Source: Microbacteriaceae bacterium
GTDB lineage: Bacteria > Actinomycetota > Actinomycetes > Actinomycetales > Microbacteriaceae
Length of the DNA stretch: 11,934 nucleotides
Assembly: GCA_025464125.1 (NCBI GenBank)
Contig: JAODLU010000155.1
Coordinates: 1 to 11,934 of the forward strand
Direction of reading: 5' to 3'
Part shown: piece by piece, positions 1-6,068 of the stretch
Numbering within the stretch: the first letter of the stretch is position 1
Layout of the letters: every line of letters starts with the position of its first letter
The notes under the pieces: generated by a model
What the model was told of the DNA's origin: nothing
Databases searched by the model: none
Seen by the model: only the letters and a program-made list of their open reading frames with translations
Made by a program: the position numbers and the translations under genes

Positions 1-123
1 CCGGAGCCCGTGCTCACGGTTTGTGACAAGCCATGGCGCCAGCTCTTCAGACAGCTCGTCGTAGCTCGGCGACCGGTCGGCGATGAGGGCGTCACTGTTC
101 GATTCGCCTGGGACCACTGTCAT
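1..123 (-). CDS. N-terminal fragment of an unidentified protein, cut by the left window edge
   Basis: Reading the minus strand from an ATG at 123-121 gives 41 uninterrupted codons to the window edge. The protein begins MTVVPGESNSDALIADRSPS and continues with a stretch rich in Glu and Leu that contains the residues YDELSEELAPWLVTNREHG. The composition and codon use look coding, and the position, diverging from the crotonase gene across 128 bp, fits a gene start. No Shine-Dalgarno sequence is obvious; the nearest purine run (GAGAAAG) lies rather far upstream. I do not recognise the family. An acidic, Leu/Ala-rich N-terminus like this is seen in acyl-CoA-dehydrogenase-fold flavoproteins among others, but 41 residues cannot decide it. 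A downstream GTG at 117 is a possible alternative start. Confidence 0.5.
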   Translation of the reverse strand, partial: MTVVPGESNSDALIADRSPSYDELSEELAPWLVTNREHGLR

Positions 124-251
124 AGTAGGGAGCGCTTTCTCAGGAACAAAACCGATATCAGTACACTCAATACTAGAGTCAGCGAGCCTTCCGGCGAGAC
201 GTTCAGCGACGACAACACCGACGAAGACCACACAGACGAAGGGGAGCCAGT
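124..251. promoter_or_regulatory. Divergent promoter region between the left-edge gene and the crotonase gene
   Basis: This non-coding gap is AT-richer than its surroundings around 145-178. On the minus strand, CTGACT, 17 bases and then GATATC could form a -35/-10 pair for the left-edge gene. A short inverted repeat, ACTC-N7-GAGT, lies near 165-179. The decamer GATATCAGTA at 154-163 is identical to the core of the palindrome upstream of the monooxygenase operon (5113-5128). Near the right end, AAGGGGAG at 239-246 is a strong ribosome binding site 5 bases before the crotonase ATG. The promoter assignments are pattern matches only. Confidence 0.4.
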
Positions 252-1013
252 ATGCCTCGCGTACACACCGAGATCCGCGAGGGCGGCGTGCGGGTGGTCG
301 TCATGACCGGCGACGGGTTGAATCCCCTCGATCTCGAACTGATCGAAGAACTGGCAGAGGCCTTTGCCACGCTGGACGCTGACCGCAGCTGCCGGGCGAT
401 CGTGCTGGCTTCCGCTGACCGTCACTTCTGTGCCGGCGCTACGAGCAAGTTCGCTCCCGGTGGCAGGAAATGGTCCACCGCCGACCTGTACGCGCTCGCG
501 CCTCGGCTGTTTTCGGTCGACACCCCGGTAGTCGTCGCCCTCAATGGGGCCGCGATAGGCGGGGGAGCCGGGCTGGCCCTCGTCGGCGACTGGCGCCAGA
601 TGGCCAGCGACGCGAGGGTTCAGATCAACTTCACGAAGCTCGGCTACACCCCGGGCTTCGGGTTGACCCTCACACTTCCCCAGCTGCTCGGGCACCACAG
701 GGCGAGTGACCTGCTGCTCTCCGGCCGGGCGGTCAAGGCTGAGGAGGCTCTTGCCATCGGCTTCAGCGACGGTACTTCCGAGCCGGGCTCCCTGCTCGAG
801 GACGCCATCGCCAGGGCGATGGTATTCGCCGAAGCAGCCCCGCTCGCCGCGCGTGCGCTGAAGTCCCGCCAGCTGCAGCAGCTTCGGCTCGCCCTGCCTC
901 GTGTGCTCGCTGAAGAGCTCGCCCTGCAGGAACAGCTGAAGTCCACAGCCGACTATGCCGAGGGCATGGCGGCGATGAAAGAGCGGCGGCCGCCGGTCTT
1001 CGAAGGGCAGTAG
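252..1013 (+). CDS. Crotonase-fold (enoyl-CoA hydratase/isomerase family) protein lacking both classical catalytic glutamates
   Basis: The 253-residue product has the usual length of a single-domain crotonase. The oxyanion-hole segments are present: FCAGA near residues 59-63 and the NGAAIGGGAGLAL block at 98-110. The central LGYTPGFG segment (130-137) and the LPQLLG-to-LLLSGR helix (142-159) also fit. These enzymes normally bind acyl-CoA thioesters in the cytosol and act in beta-oxidation or related degradation. In rat mitochondrial enoyl-CoA hydratase the catalytic glutamates 144 and 164 sit in GGGCEL and QPE. Here the aligned positions are Gly107 (GGGAGL) and Phe127 (INFTKLG), so water addition by the standard mechanism is unlikely. 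Isomerase, C-C hydrolase or another crotonase reaction is possible. The ATG follows AAGGGGAG at ideal spacing. The gene converges with the ThDP-enzyme gene, with 19 bp between stop codons and no visible terminator. Confidence 0.88.
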   Translation: MPRVHTEIREGGVRVVVMTGDGLNPLDLELIEELAEAFATLDADRSCRAIVLASADRHFCAGATSKFAPGGRKWSTADLYALAPRLFSVDTPVVVALNGAAIGGGAGLALVGDWRQMASDARVQINFTKLGYTPGFGLTLTLPQLLGHHRASDLLLSGRAVKAEEALAIGFSDGTSEPGSLLEDAIARAMVFAEAAPLAARALKSRQLQQLRLALPRVLAEELALQEQLKSTADYAEGMAAMKERRPPVFEGQ

Positions 1014-1032
1014 ATCTACAGGCACTGACCGG

Positions 1033-2649
1033 TTACCAGTGGCCGACGTTTGCTTCGCGGTCCATGCGCACGTCCACGAGAGCGGGGCCGGTGAGCCCTT
1101 CGATGAACTTGGGGATGCCCGCGAAATCCGCAACGGCGCGCACGGTCATGGCACGCGCCCCCATCGCCTCGGCAAGCGGAGCGAGCTCAGGCCAGTCGAT
1201 GAATGAGTGCACCTCCGACTCACCGTGACCGCGCAGCTTATTGGTCTCCGCCCCGTACGCACCGTCGTTCAGCACGACGACGAGCAGGGGAATCTTGTTG
1301 CGTACGGCAGAGGTCAGCTCGCCGAGGGTCATCATGAACCCGCCGTCGCCCATCAGAGCAACCGTGAGCGTCGAAGGGTCGACGGCTGCAGCGCCGATGC
1401 CGGCTCCAAGCCCCAGGCCGATCGACCCGAACGTGCTCATATGGGTGAACCTTCGCGGCTCAGGCACGCTGAGGTAACGCCAGCCCGCAACGATGAAGCG
1501 ACCGACATCCGTGACGACAGTGCGGTTCTCCGGCAGCACGCGATCGAGCTGGATGACCGCAGTTCGCACGTCGACGGTTCCGTCGTGGGAGAGATCGGTG
1601 AACTCGCTCTCCGGCGTCCAGTTCGCGATCCTCTCGGCGTATGGCCTGCCCCAGCCGGAACCCTCGAACTCCGCTTCCCTGAGTGCGTCGGCCAGCGCGG
1701 TGGCCACCTGCCTCGCGTCGCCGATAAGAGCCTCGTCCACCCTGAGGTAGAGGCCGATGTCGCGTGGCTCGATGTCGATCTGCACGATCCGTTTGCCTGC
1801 GAACAGCTGGCGCTTGTCTGTCGTGTAGCGGTTGAGGCCTGCACCGAACGCGATGATCACGTCAGCCGCGACGATGGCATCCGTCGCGATCGTGTTCGAC
1901 AGGGAGCCTGCAATACCGAGATTCATCGGATGCCCGCGAAACATGTCGCGCCCGAGCAGCGTTGTTGCTACCGGCGCGCCGAGGATCCCTGCAAGGTCGA
2001 GCAGGGCATCGCGGGCTCCGGATAGCGCGGCTCCCCGGCCTCCGAGCACAAGCGGGCGCTTGGCGCCCGCGATCACGTCGAGCGCGCGCTCGATCGCGTC
2101 ATCGTCGGGCCTGGGCGGCAGGTAGCTGATCACCGGTGTCGGTTTCATGGCGACCGGCTCGACATCCTGCTGCATCATGTCGTACGGAAAGTTGAGCACG
2201 ATGGGGCGACGCTCGGTGCGTGCACGGTGGAGGGCGCGGGCGAGGTCGAGCGGGGCGGTCTCTGGTCGGTATACCCGTTCGTAGCCGGCTCCGGTCGGCG
2301 CGATCGCAGCACCGATGTCGAGGCTCTGCGTCCACGTGCGCACCGCGGGAGTATCGCCGGTGAGCAGCACCATCTGGCTGCGCGCCTTCGTCGCCTCGGT
2401 GAGCGCGGTGAGCGTGTTCATCAGGCCTGGCCCGTGGGTCACCGTGGCGACAGTCACCTCGCCAGACATGCGGTGGTAGCCATCCGCCATCGTGATGGCG
2501 CCTGCCTCATGGGTGGCGCCGTAGTAACGCCCGCCCATGGCATCGATGTAGTGCGCGGTGTACTGCATGTTCGCGTCACCGATGAGTCCGAACATCGTGT
2601 GCACGCCCTGGTCTTTCAGCGCTGCGGCGAACGCCACGTATGCCTTCAT
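1033..2649 (-). CDS. ThDP-dependent enzyme of the acetolactate synthase/benzoylformate decarboxylase superfamily
   Basis: The 538-residue product has the three-domain plan of this superfamily: an N-terminal pyrimidine-binding domain (about 1-165), a central domain (about 185-325) and a C-terminal pyrophosphate-binding domain (about 355-530). Glu48 in THEAG is the glutamate that activates the cofactor. THGPG at 71-75 places His72 where related decarboxylases carry an active-site histidine. GDGGF at 434-438 through Asn461-Asp462 is the Mg-ThDP motif. Such enzymes decarboxylate or ligate 2-oxo acids, or cleave C-C bonds next to a carbonyl, for example in cyclohexane-1,2-dione hydrolase. This is probably not the biosynthetic acetolactate synthase, because no small regulatory subunit is nearby and the context is catabolic. 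It is the last gene of the operon: its ATG overlaps the dehydrogenase stop by ATGA. A weak AGGA lies about 11 bases upstream, suggesting translational coupling. The exact substrate is unknown. Confidence 0.9.
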   Translation of the reverse strand: MKAYVAFAAALKDQGVHTMFGLIGDANMQYTAHYIDAMGGRYYGATHEAGAITMADGYHRMSGEVTVATVTHGPGLMNTLTALTEATKARSQMVLLTGDTPAVRTWTQSLDIGAAIAPTGAGYERVYRPETAPLDLARALHRARTERRPIVLNFPYDMMQQDVEPVAMKPTPVISYLPPRPDDDAIERALDVIAGAKRPLVLGGRGAALSGARDALLDLAGILGAPVATTLLGRDMFRGHPMNLGIAGSLSNTIATDAIVAADVIIAFGAGLNRYTTDKRQLFAGKRIVQIDIEPRDIGLYLRVDEALIGDARQVATALADALREAEFEGSGWGRPYAERIANWTPESEFTDLSHDGTVDVRTAVIQLDRVLPENRTVVTDVGRFIVAGWRYLSVPEPRRFTHMSTFGSIGLGLGAGIGAAAVDPSTLTVALMGDGGFMMTLGELTSAVRNKIPLLVVVLNDGAYGAETNKLRGHGESEVHSFIDWPELAPLAEAMGARAMTVRAVADFAGIPKFIEGLTGPALVDVRMDREANVGHW

Positions 2650-3494
2650 TTGTTGTCCGATCCTGTGCCGTAGACCTGCTCGACCGCTGCGGCCATGGTG
2701 TCGAACGGCACCCTGCCGTCGATCGGTACCCCAGGCCGCCAGAAGGGCGGCTGCACCGAGGTGATCTCCTGGCCGTCGTTGCGCACGATCTGCCCGTTGA
2801 TGGCTGCCGCGCGATCGCTGAGCAGGTAGACGACCAGCGGAGCGATGACGTCAGGAGTGGGGGAGGGTGCAACGGCCTTGGCCGATAGCCCGAGACTCGT
2901 GCTCTTCGTGCCGCGCACCGTCGACATCTGCGTCAGCGCGCGCGGCATGATCGCGTTCACGCGAACGCCGGTGCCCTGCACCTCCACCGCCCAGCCGTAG
3001 GTCATCGAAGCGATCGCGCCTTTGGTCGCACCGTAGGTCGACACGCCTGAAAGGCCGAGGTAGCTGCCGGAGGAGATGTTGACGATCGCGCCGGAATCCT
3101 GCGCGACCATGTGGCGAAGAGCATTGGTTCCGCAGAACATGGCACCGAGCACGTTGATCTCGATGGCCCGGCGCAACGATGTCTCGTCCTCTTCCCACGG
3201 CAGCCGGTCGTGGATGATTGCCGCATTGTTGACCAGCCCGTCCAGGCGTCCGAAGCTCGCGATGCTGGTGTCGACCAGCGAGGACGCGAAGTCCCAGTCG
3301 GTGACGGAGCCGACGCTTGCGACGGCGGTGCCCCCGGCATCCTTCACCATGGCAACGGTCTCTTCAGCGCCGTCGTTCGAGATGTCGTTGACCACGACAC
3401 TCGCGCCCTCTGCTGCGAGCGCCAGCGCGTATGCGCGCCCGAGCCCTCCGCCAGATCCGGTGACGATTACTGCCTTGTCCTGCATGTTGTTCAT
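2646..3494 (-). CDS. Short-chain dehydrogenase/reductase (classical SDR)
   Basis: This is a 282-residue cytosolic oxidoreductase of the classical SDR family, which interconverts an alcohol and a carbonyl using NAD(P). The cofactor motif TGSGGGLG is at residues 12-19. Asp37, at the end of the second beta strand, usually means a preference for NAD over NADP. NNAA at 89-92, Asn114, Ser142 in the ISSGS segment, and Tyr154-x3-Lys158 complete the catalytic tetrad. A C-terminal extension after residue 245, beginning SVQPPFWRPGVP, is longer than in minimal SDRs and resembles hydroxyacyl-CoA or 17-beta-HSD type members. The ATG at 3494 is chosen because GAAGG lies 7 bases upstream. The open frame continues upstream, but only as an antisense-like read through the monooxygenase gene. 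ATGA overlaps link it to genes on both sides, so the three enzymes are probably made together. Confidence 0.92.
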   Translation of the reverse strand: MNNMQDKAVIVTGSGGGLGRAYALALAAEGASVVVNDISNDGAEETVAMVKDAGGTAVASVGSVTDWDFASSLVDTSIASFGRLDGLVNNAAIIHDRLPWEEDETSLRRAIEINVLGAMFCGTNALRHMVAQDSGAIVNISSGSYLGLSGVSTYGATKGAIASMTYGWAVEVQGTGVRVNAIMPRALTQMSTVRGTKSTSLGLSAKAVAPSPTPDVIAPLVVYLLSDRAAAINGQIVRNDGQEITSVQPPFWRPGVPIDGRVPFDTMAAAVEQVYGTGSDNK

Positions 3495-5056
3495 CGCTCT
3501 GCCTTCATCGAACCGGTGCTTGCGGAAACTGCTGGTGTTGCTGCCTGTCGTGTGAACTCTGCACGCTCGATCGAGACGCGCCGCGCGATCGACGCGGTGC
3601 GCCGCCTGGTGCGAAGCATGAAGCTGTAGAGCACAGCACCGTCGCGCCACTGGGTCACGACCTGGCCCTGAGGGCCGGTGAAGTAGTTCTTGCCCTCGAG
3701 CCACGCTGTGCCTGTCATGCGCCCCTGGATCCAGCGCTGGTAGCGCGCATTCACTTCCGGCTTGACTTCGAGAGAGGTGTAGCTACGCCGCATCATTCGC
3801 CTGATCTCGGCAACGATGTATGCGGACTGCAGCTCGAGCATCGAGGTGATGGGCCCGCCACCGTTGGTATTCGGGCCGTACATGATGAAAAGGTTCGGAA
3901 ACTTCGGCACGCTGATTCCGAGGAACGCTGCAGCGCCGAGCTTCCAGGTTTCGGCGAGCACGGCTCCATCCCGCCCGATGACGTTCAGCGACGACAGGTA
4001 CTGGCTTGCTTTGAAGCCGGTTGCCGTGATGAGAACGTCGATCGGCACTTCGCGCCCGTCGTCTGTCACGATTCCGGCTGGCGTCACACGCGCTACCCGG
4101 GCAGTGACGAGTTCGACATTGTCGCGGAGGAGAGTCGGGTAGTAGTCGTCTGCCGCCACGCGACGTTTGGCCGAAAAGGTATAGGTGGGCGTCACGGCCG
4201 CTTTTAGGTCTGGCCTGTCGGCGAACACCCTGTCGATGAATGCGAGAGACGCACTCCTGGCCCGCTCGCTGCGAGCGTTTCCCACAACGTAGATCGGCTG
4301 CCAGGTGTGCTGCCATTCGCTGCGCGACATCACCTTCAGTCGTCTCCACGCGCGACGAATCGGACTGTCGAAGACCAGCCTCTCCTCTGCCGTCAGGTCG
4401 CGCGCGTGCTTCGGCAGCACCCAGCCGGGTTCCCGCTGCACTACATAGAGCTGTTCGACCATGGGCGCGATCTTCGGGATGATCTGCACCGATGTCGAGC
4501 CGACACCGACGATTGCCACCCGCTTGCCTGCCAGGTCGAGGTCGTGGCGCCACTGGGACGTGTGAAAGCGCTCTCCGGCGAATTCTTCGAGTCCGGCCCA
4601 CGCCGGATGCTTCGGATCGCTGAGCATGCCCACCGCACTCACGACGATCTCGAACTCCTGTGCCTCGCCGGATTGCGTGGTGATTGTGTACAGCTGCGCA
4701 GCGTCATCCCAGATGACGTCGCTGATGCGCGTGTTGTAGCGAAAGTGCGGCGCCAGGTCGAAGTCGTCGACGGTCTGCTTGATGTACTCGAGCAGCTCTG
4801 CCTGGCCGGCGTGTGTTCTCGACCAGTTGTGGCTGTTGAACGAAAACGAGTAGATCGATGAATCGACATCCACCTCGGCGCCTGGGTAGTCGTTCGCCCA
4901 CCAGGTGCCACCGGGTCCGCCGTGCGCCTCGAAGATCGTGAAGTCCGCGATGCCGGCCTTCGTGAGCTTGACGCCCATGGCGATTCCGCCAAATCCACCA
5001 CCGATGATGGCGATGCGCGGAATCGACCTTCGTCGGTTCTTCTTCGGTGAAGACAC
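3491..5056 (-). CDS. Type I Baeyer-Villiger-like FAD-dependent monooxygenase
   Basis: The 521-residue product has the two-dinucleotide-fold plan of type I flavoprotein Baeyer-Villiger monooxygenases. IGGGFGG at 18-24 is the FAD-binding fold. GGTWWANDYPGAEVD at 49-63 matches the family signature [AG]GxWxxxx[FY]P[GM]xxxD. FAGERFHTSQW at 159-169 matches the FxGxxxHxxxW fingerprint, and GVGSTS at 184-189 is the NADPH-binding fold. ATGF at 345-348 is also typical. Such enzymes use NADPH and O2 to convert ketones to esters or lactones, or to oxygenate N or S atoms. I chose a GTG start at 5056 because GGAGAGG lies 6 bases upstream and the encoded N-terminus (MSSPKKNRRRS) leads directly into the FAD fold. 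The much longer open frame further upstream runs antisense through the GntR gene and is a shadow. This is the first gene of a three-gene operon. Confidence 0.9.
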   Translation of the reverse strand: MSSPKKNRRRSIPRIAIIGGGFGGIAMGVKLTKAGIADFTIFEAHGGPGGTWWANDYPGAEVDVDSSIYSFSFNSHNWSRTHAGQAELLEYIKQTVDDFDLAPHFRYNTRISDVIWDDAAQLYTITTQSGEAQEFEIVVSAVGMLSDPKHPAWAGLEEFAGERFHTSQWRHDLDLAGKRVAIVGVGSTSVQIIPKIAPMVEQLYVVQREPGWVLPKHARDLTAEERLVFDSPIRRAWRRLKVMSRSEWQHTWQPIYVVGNARSERARSASLAFIDRVFADRPDLKAAVTPTYTFSAKRRVAADDYYPTLLRDNVELVTARVARVTPAGIVTDDGREVPIDVLITATGFKASQYLSSLNVIGRDGAVLAETWKLGAAAFLGISVPKFPNLFIMYGPNTNGGGPITSMLELQSAYIVAEIRRMMRRSYTSLEVKPEVNARYQRWIQGRMTGTAWLEGKNYFTGPQGQVVTQWRDGAVLYSFMLRTRRRTASIARRVSIERAEFTRQAATPAVSASTGSMKAER

Positions 5057-5062
5057 CTGCGA

Positions 5063-5069
5063 CCTCTCC
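5063..5069 (-). promoter_or_regulatory. Ribosome binding site that decides the monooxygenase GTG start
   Basis: GGAGAGG on the minus strand lies 6 bases before the GTG at 5056. No comparable site precedes any other in-frame ATG or GTG nearby. It therefore sets the N-terminus of the Baeyer-Villiger-like enzyme despite the very long upstream open frame. Confidence 0.75.
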
Positions 5070-5112
5070 GGGTGTGCTGCCGCACGACTGTGTGGGGCTG
5101 CGTTCGTCGTCG

Positions 5113-5128
5113 AGGATATCAGTATCCT
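5113..5128. promoter_or_regulatory. 16-bp perfect palindrome, candidate operator of the monooxygenase operon
   Basis: AGGATA-TCAG-TATCCT has perfect 6-base arms around a 4-base centre, in an otherwise GC-rich region. It lies 57 bases upstream of the operon's first start codon and about 150 bases upstream of the divergent GntR gene. This is a typical place for a repressor to block the operon promoter. On the minus strand it contains the -10-like hexamer GATATC. Ten of its bases (GATATCAGTA) recur at 154-163. Assigning it to the adjacent GntR protein is inference. Confidence 0.5.
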
Positions 5129-5250
5129 TTTCTCGATGCGAATGACCGGGTCGCCGGTGATAGGGGCGATGAGCGCTGGTGAGAGGGTTACCCGTGCGAA
5201 AATCGATGCACGAGGTCGACCGTGTGAGTCGCGGCCAGAAACGGCCCTGG

Positions 5251-5262
5251 CGGTAACTACCG
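5251..5262. promoter_or_regulatory. Short palindrome directly before the GntR gene, candidate autoregulatory site
   Basis: CGGTA-AC-TACCG is a perfect 5-base inverted repeat ending 16 bases before the chosen GTG start of the GntR gene. GGT/ACC half sites around a short spacer resemble the general GT-N-AC pattern bound by FadR-type GntR regulators. A smaller GGGT-T-ACCC repeat (5185-5193) and ACCGG-GTCG-CCGGT (5145-5158) lie in the same gap. In GC-rich DNA such short repeats also arise by chance. Confidence 0.35.
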
Positions 5263-5278
5263 AGTGAGGAATGGCCCA

Positions 5279-6067
5279 GTGGCGAAAGAGAACCAGGATT
5301 CCGTGCCGGGCCCGAAGCTCGCCGAGCAGGTGGCGGCCAAGGTCGAGAAGCAGATCATGGATCTCGGCTGGCCGGTCGGGCAGATCATCGGCTCCGAGCA
5401 GTCGCTCATCGAAGAGCACGACGTGAGCCGGGGGGTGCTGCGCGAAGCCGTGCGCCTGCTCGAACACCATGGGACGGCGAGGATGCGCAGAGGGCCGGGT
5501 GGTGGTCTCGTTGTGACGGCGCCTGACATCCGCGCGGTCCGCCGGTCGGCTGCTCTCTACCTGCGCTACTGGAAGGTCGACGTGGCGAGCCTCGTCGCGG
5601 CGCGCACGATGCTCGAGCTGAACTGCATAGACCTCGTCGCCAAGCGCATCCACGACCCGAGTGTCTCCACGCGGCTTTCCCGGGTGCTCGAAGCCGAGAT
5701 CGGCCCGTCGGGAGGGCCGGCGTCGGCCAAGGCCCTTCGCATGTTCCACTTCGGGCTCGCCGACCTTGCAGATAATCCTGCTATCAGCCTGATTACGGAA
5801 ATTCTCATGGAACTGCAGGACGAGTTCACCCTCGAAGCGAGCAAAGGGGAGGTGCCGGGCGGCGTTCGCGGGCGCGATGCTGGCGAGAGTCATCGCGCGC
5901 ACACCGCCATTTACGACGCCCTCATGGCTGGGGATGTCGCCCTCGCGAGAAATCGCATGGCTCGTCACCTCGGTGGGGTTGGCCGCTACACCGTTGGGCA
6001 TGATGCCGACCAGTACGGCCACGACGTCGACCTCGCTACCGGCACTCGCGACGCTGGCGTGGAGTAG
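5279..6067 (+). CDS. GntR-family transcriptional regulator, FadR/FCD subfamily
   Basis: The product is 262 residues from the chosen start. An N-terminal winged helix-turn-helix (about 12-82) carries the recognition segment VSRGVLREAVRLLEHHG (49-65) and a wing with RGPGGGLVV (71-79). A helical FCD effector domain follows (about 95-235). His157 (FHFGLADLADN), His208 (AHTAIYDALMAGD) and His230 (ARHL) match the metal-binding histidines common in FCD proteins, which often sense small carboxylates. The GTG at 5279 has GAGG 9 bases upstream; the in-frame GTG at 5264 has no ribosome binding site but remains possible. Divergence from the monooxygenase operon, with palindromes between, makes it the likely local repressor or activator. 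Its stop codon is separated from that of the converging FMN monooxygenase gene by one base. Confidence 0.9.
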   Translation: MAKENQDSVPGPKLAEQVAAKVEKQIMDLGWPVGQIIGSEQSLIEEHDVSRGVLREAVRLLEHHGTARMRRGPGGGLVVTAPDIRAVRRSAALYLRYWKVDVASLVAARTMLELNCIDLVAKRIHDPSVSTRLSRVLEAEIGPSGGPASAKALRMFHFGLADLADNPAISLITEILMELQDEFTLEASKGEVPGGVRGRDAGESHRAHTAIYDALMAGDVALARNRMARHLGGVGRYTVGHDADQYGHDVDLATGTRDAGVE

Positions 6068-6068
6068 C

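Noticed and set aside
1014..1032. Possible terminator between the crotonase and ThDP-enzyme genes (ACTG and CAGT arms near 1022-1038)
   Set aside because: The arms are only 4 bases, the interior does not pair and there is no T-run on either strand.
120..1133. 337-codon minus-strand open frame over the crotonase gene
   Set aside because: It is antisense to a clear crotonase, has no family motif, and its length follows from high GC content, which thins out stop codons.
3495..3704. 70-residue N-terminal extension of the SDR
   Set aside because: It lies out of frame over the monooxygenase 3-prime end, is Arg/His-rich and unlike SDR sequence. The ATG at 3494 has GAAGG at proper spacing and begins directly before the cofactor-binding fold.
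5145..5158. ACCGG-GTCG-CCGGT inverted repeat in the GntR-monooxygenase gap
   Set aside because: It is all G and C in its arms except the ends; short repeats like this are frequent by chance in GC-rich DNA. It is mentioned only as context.
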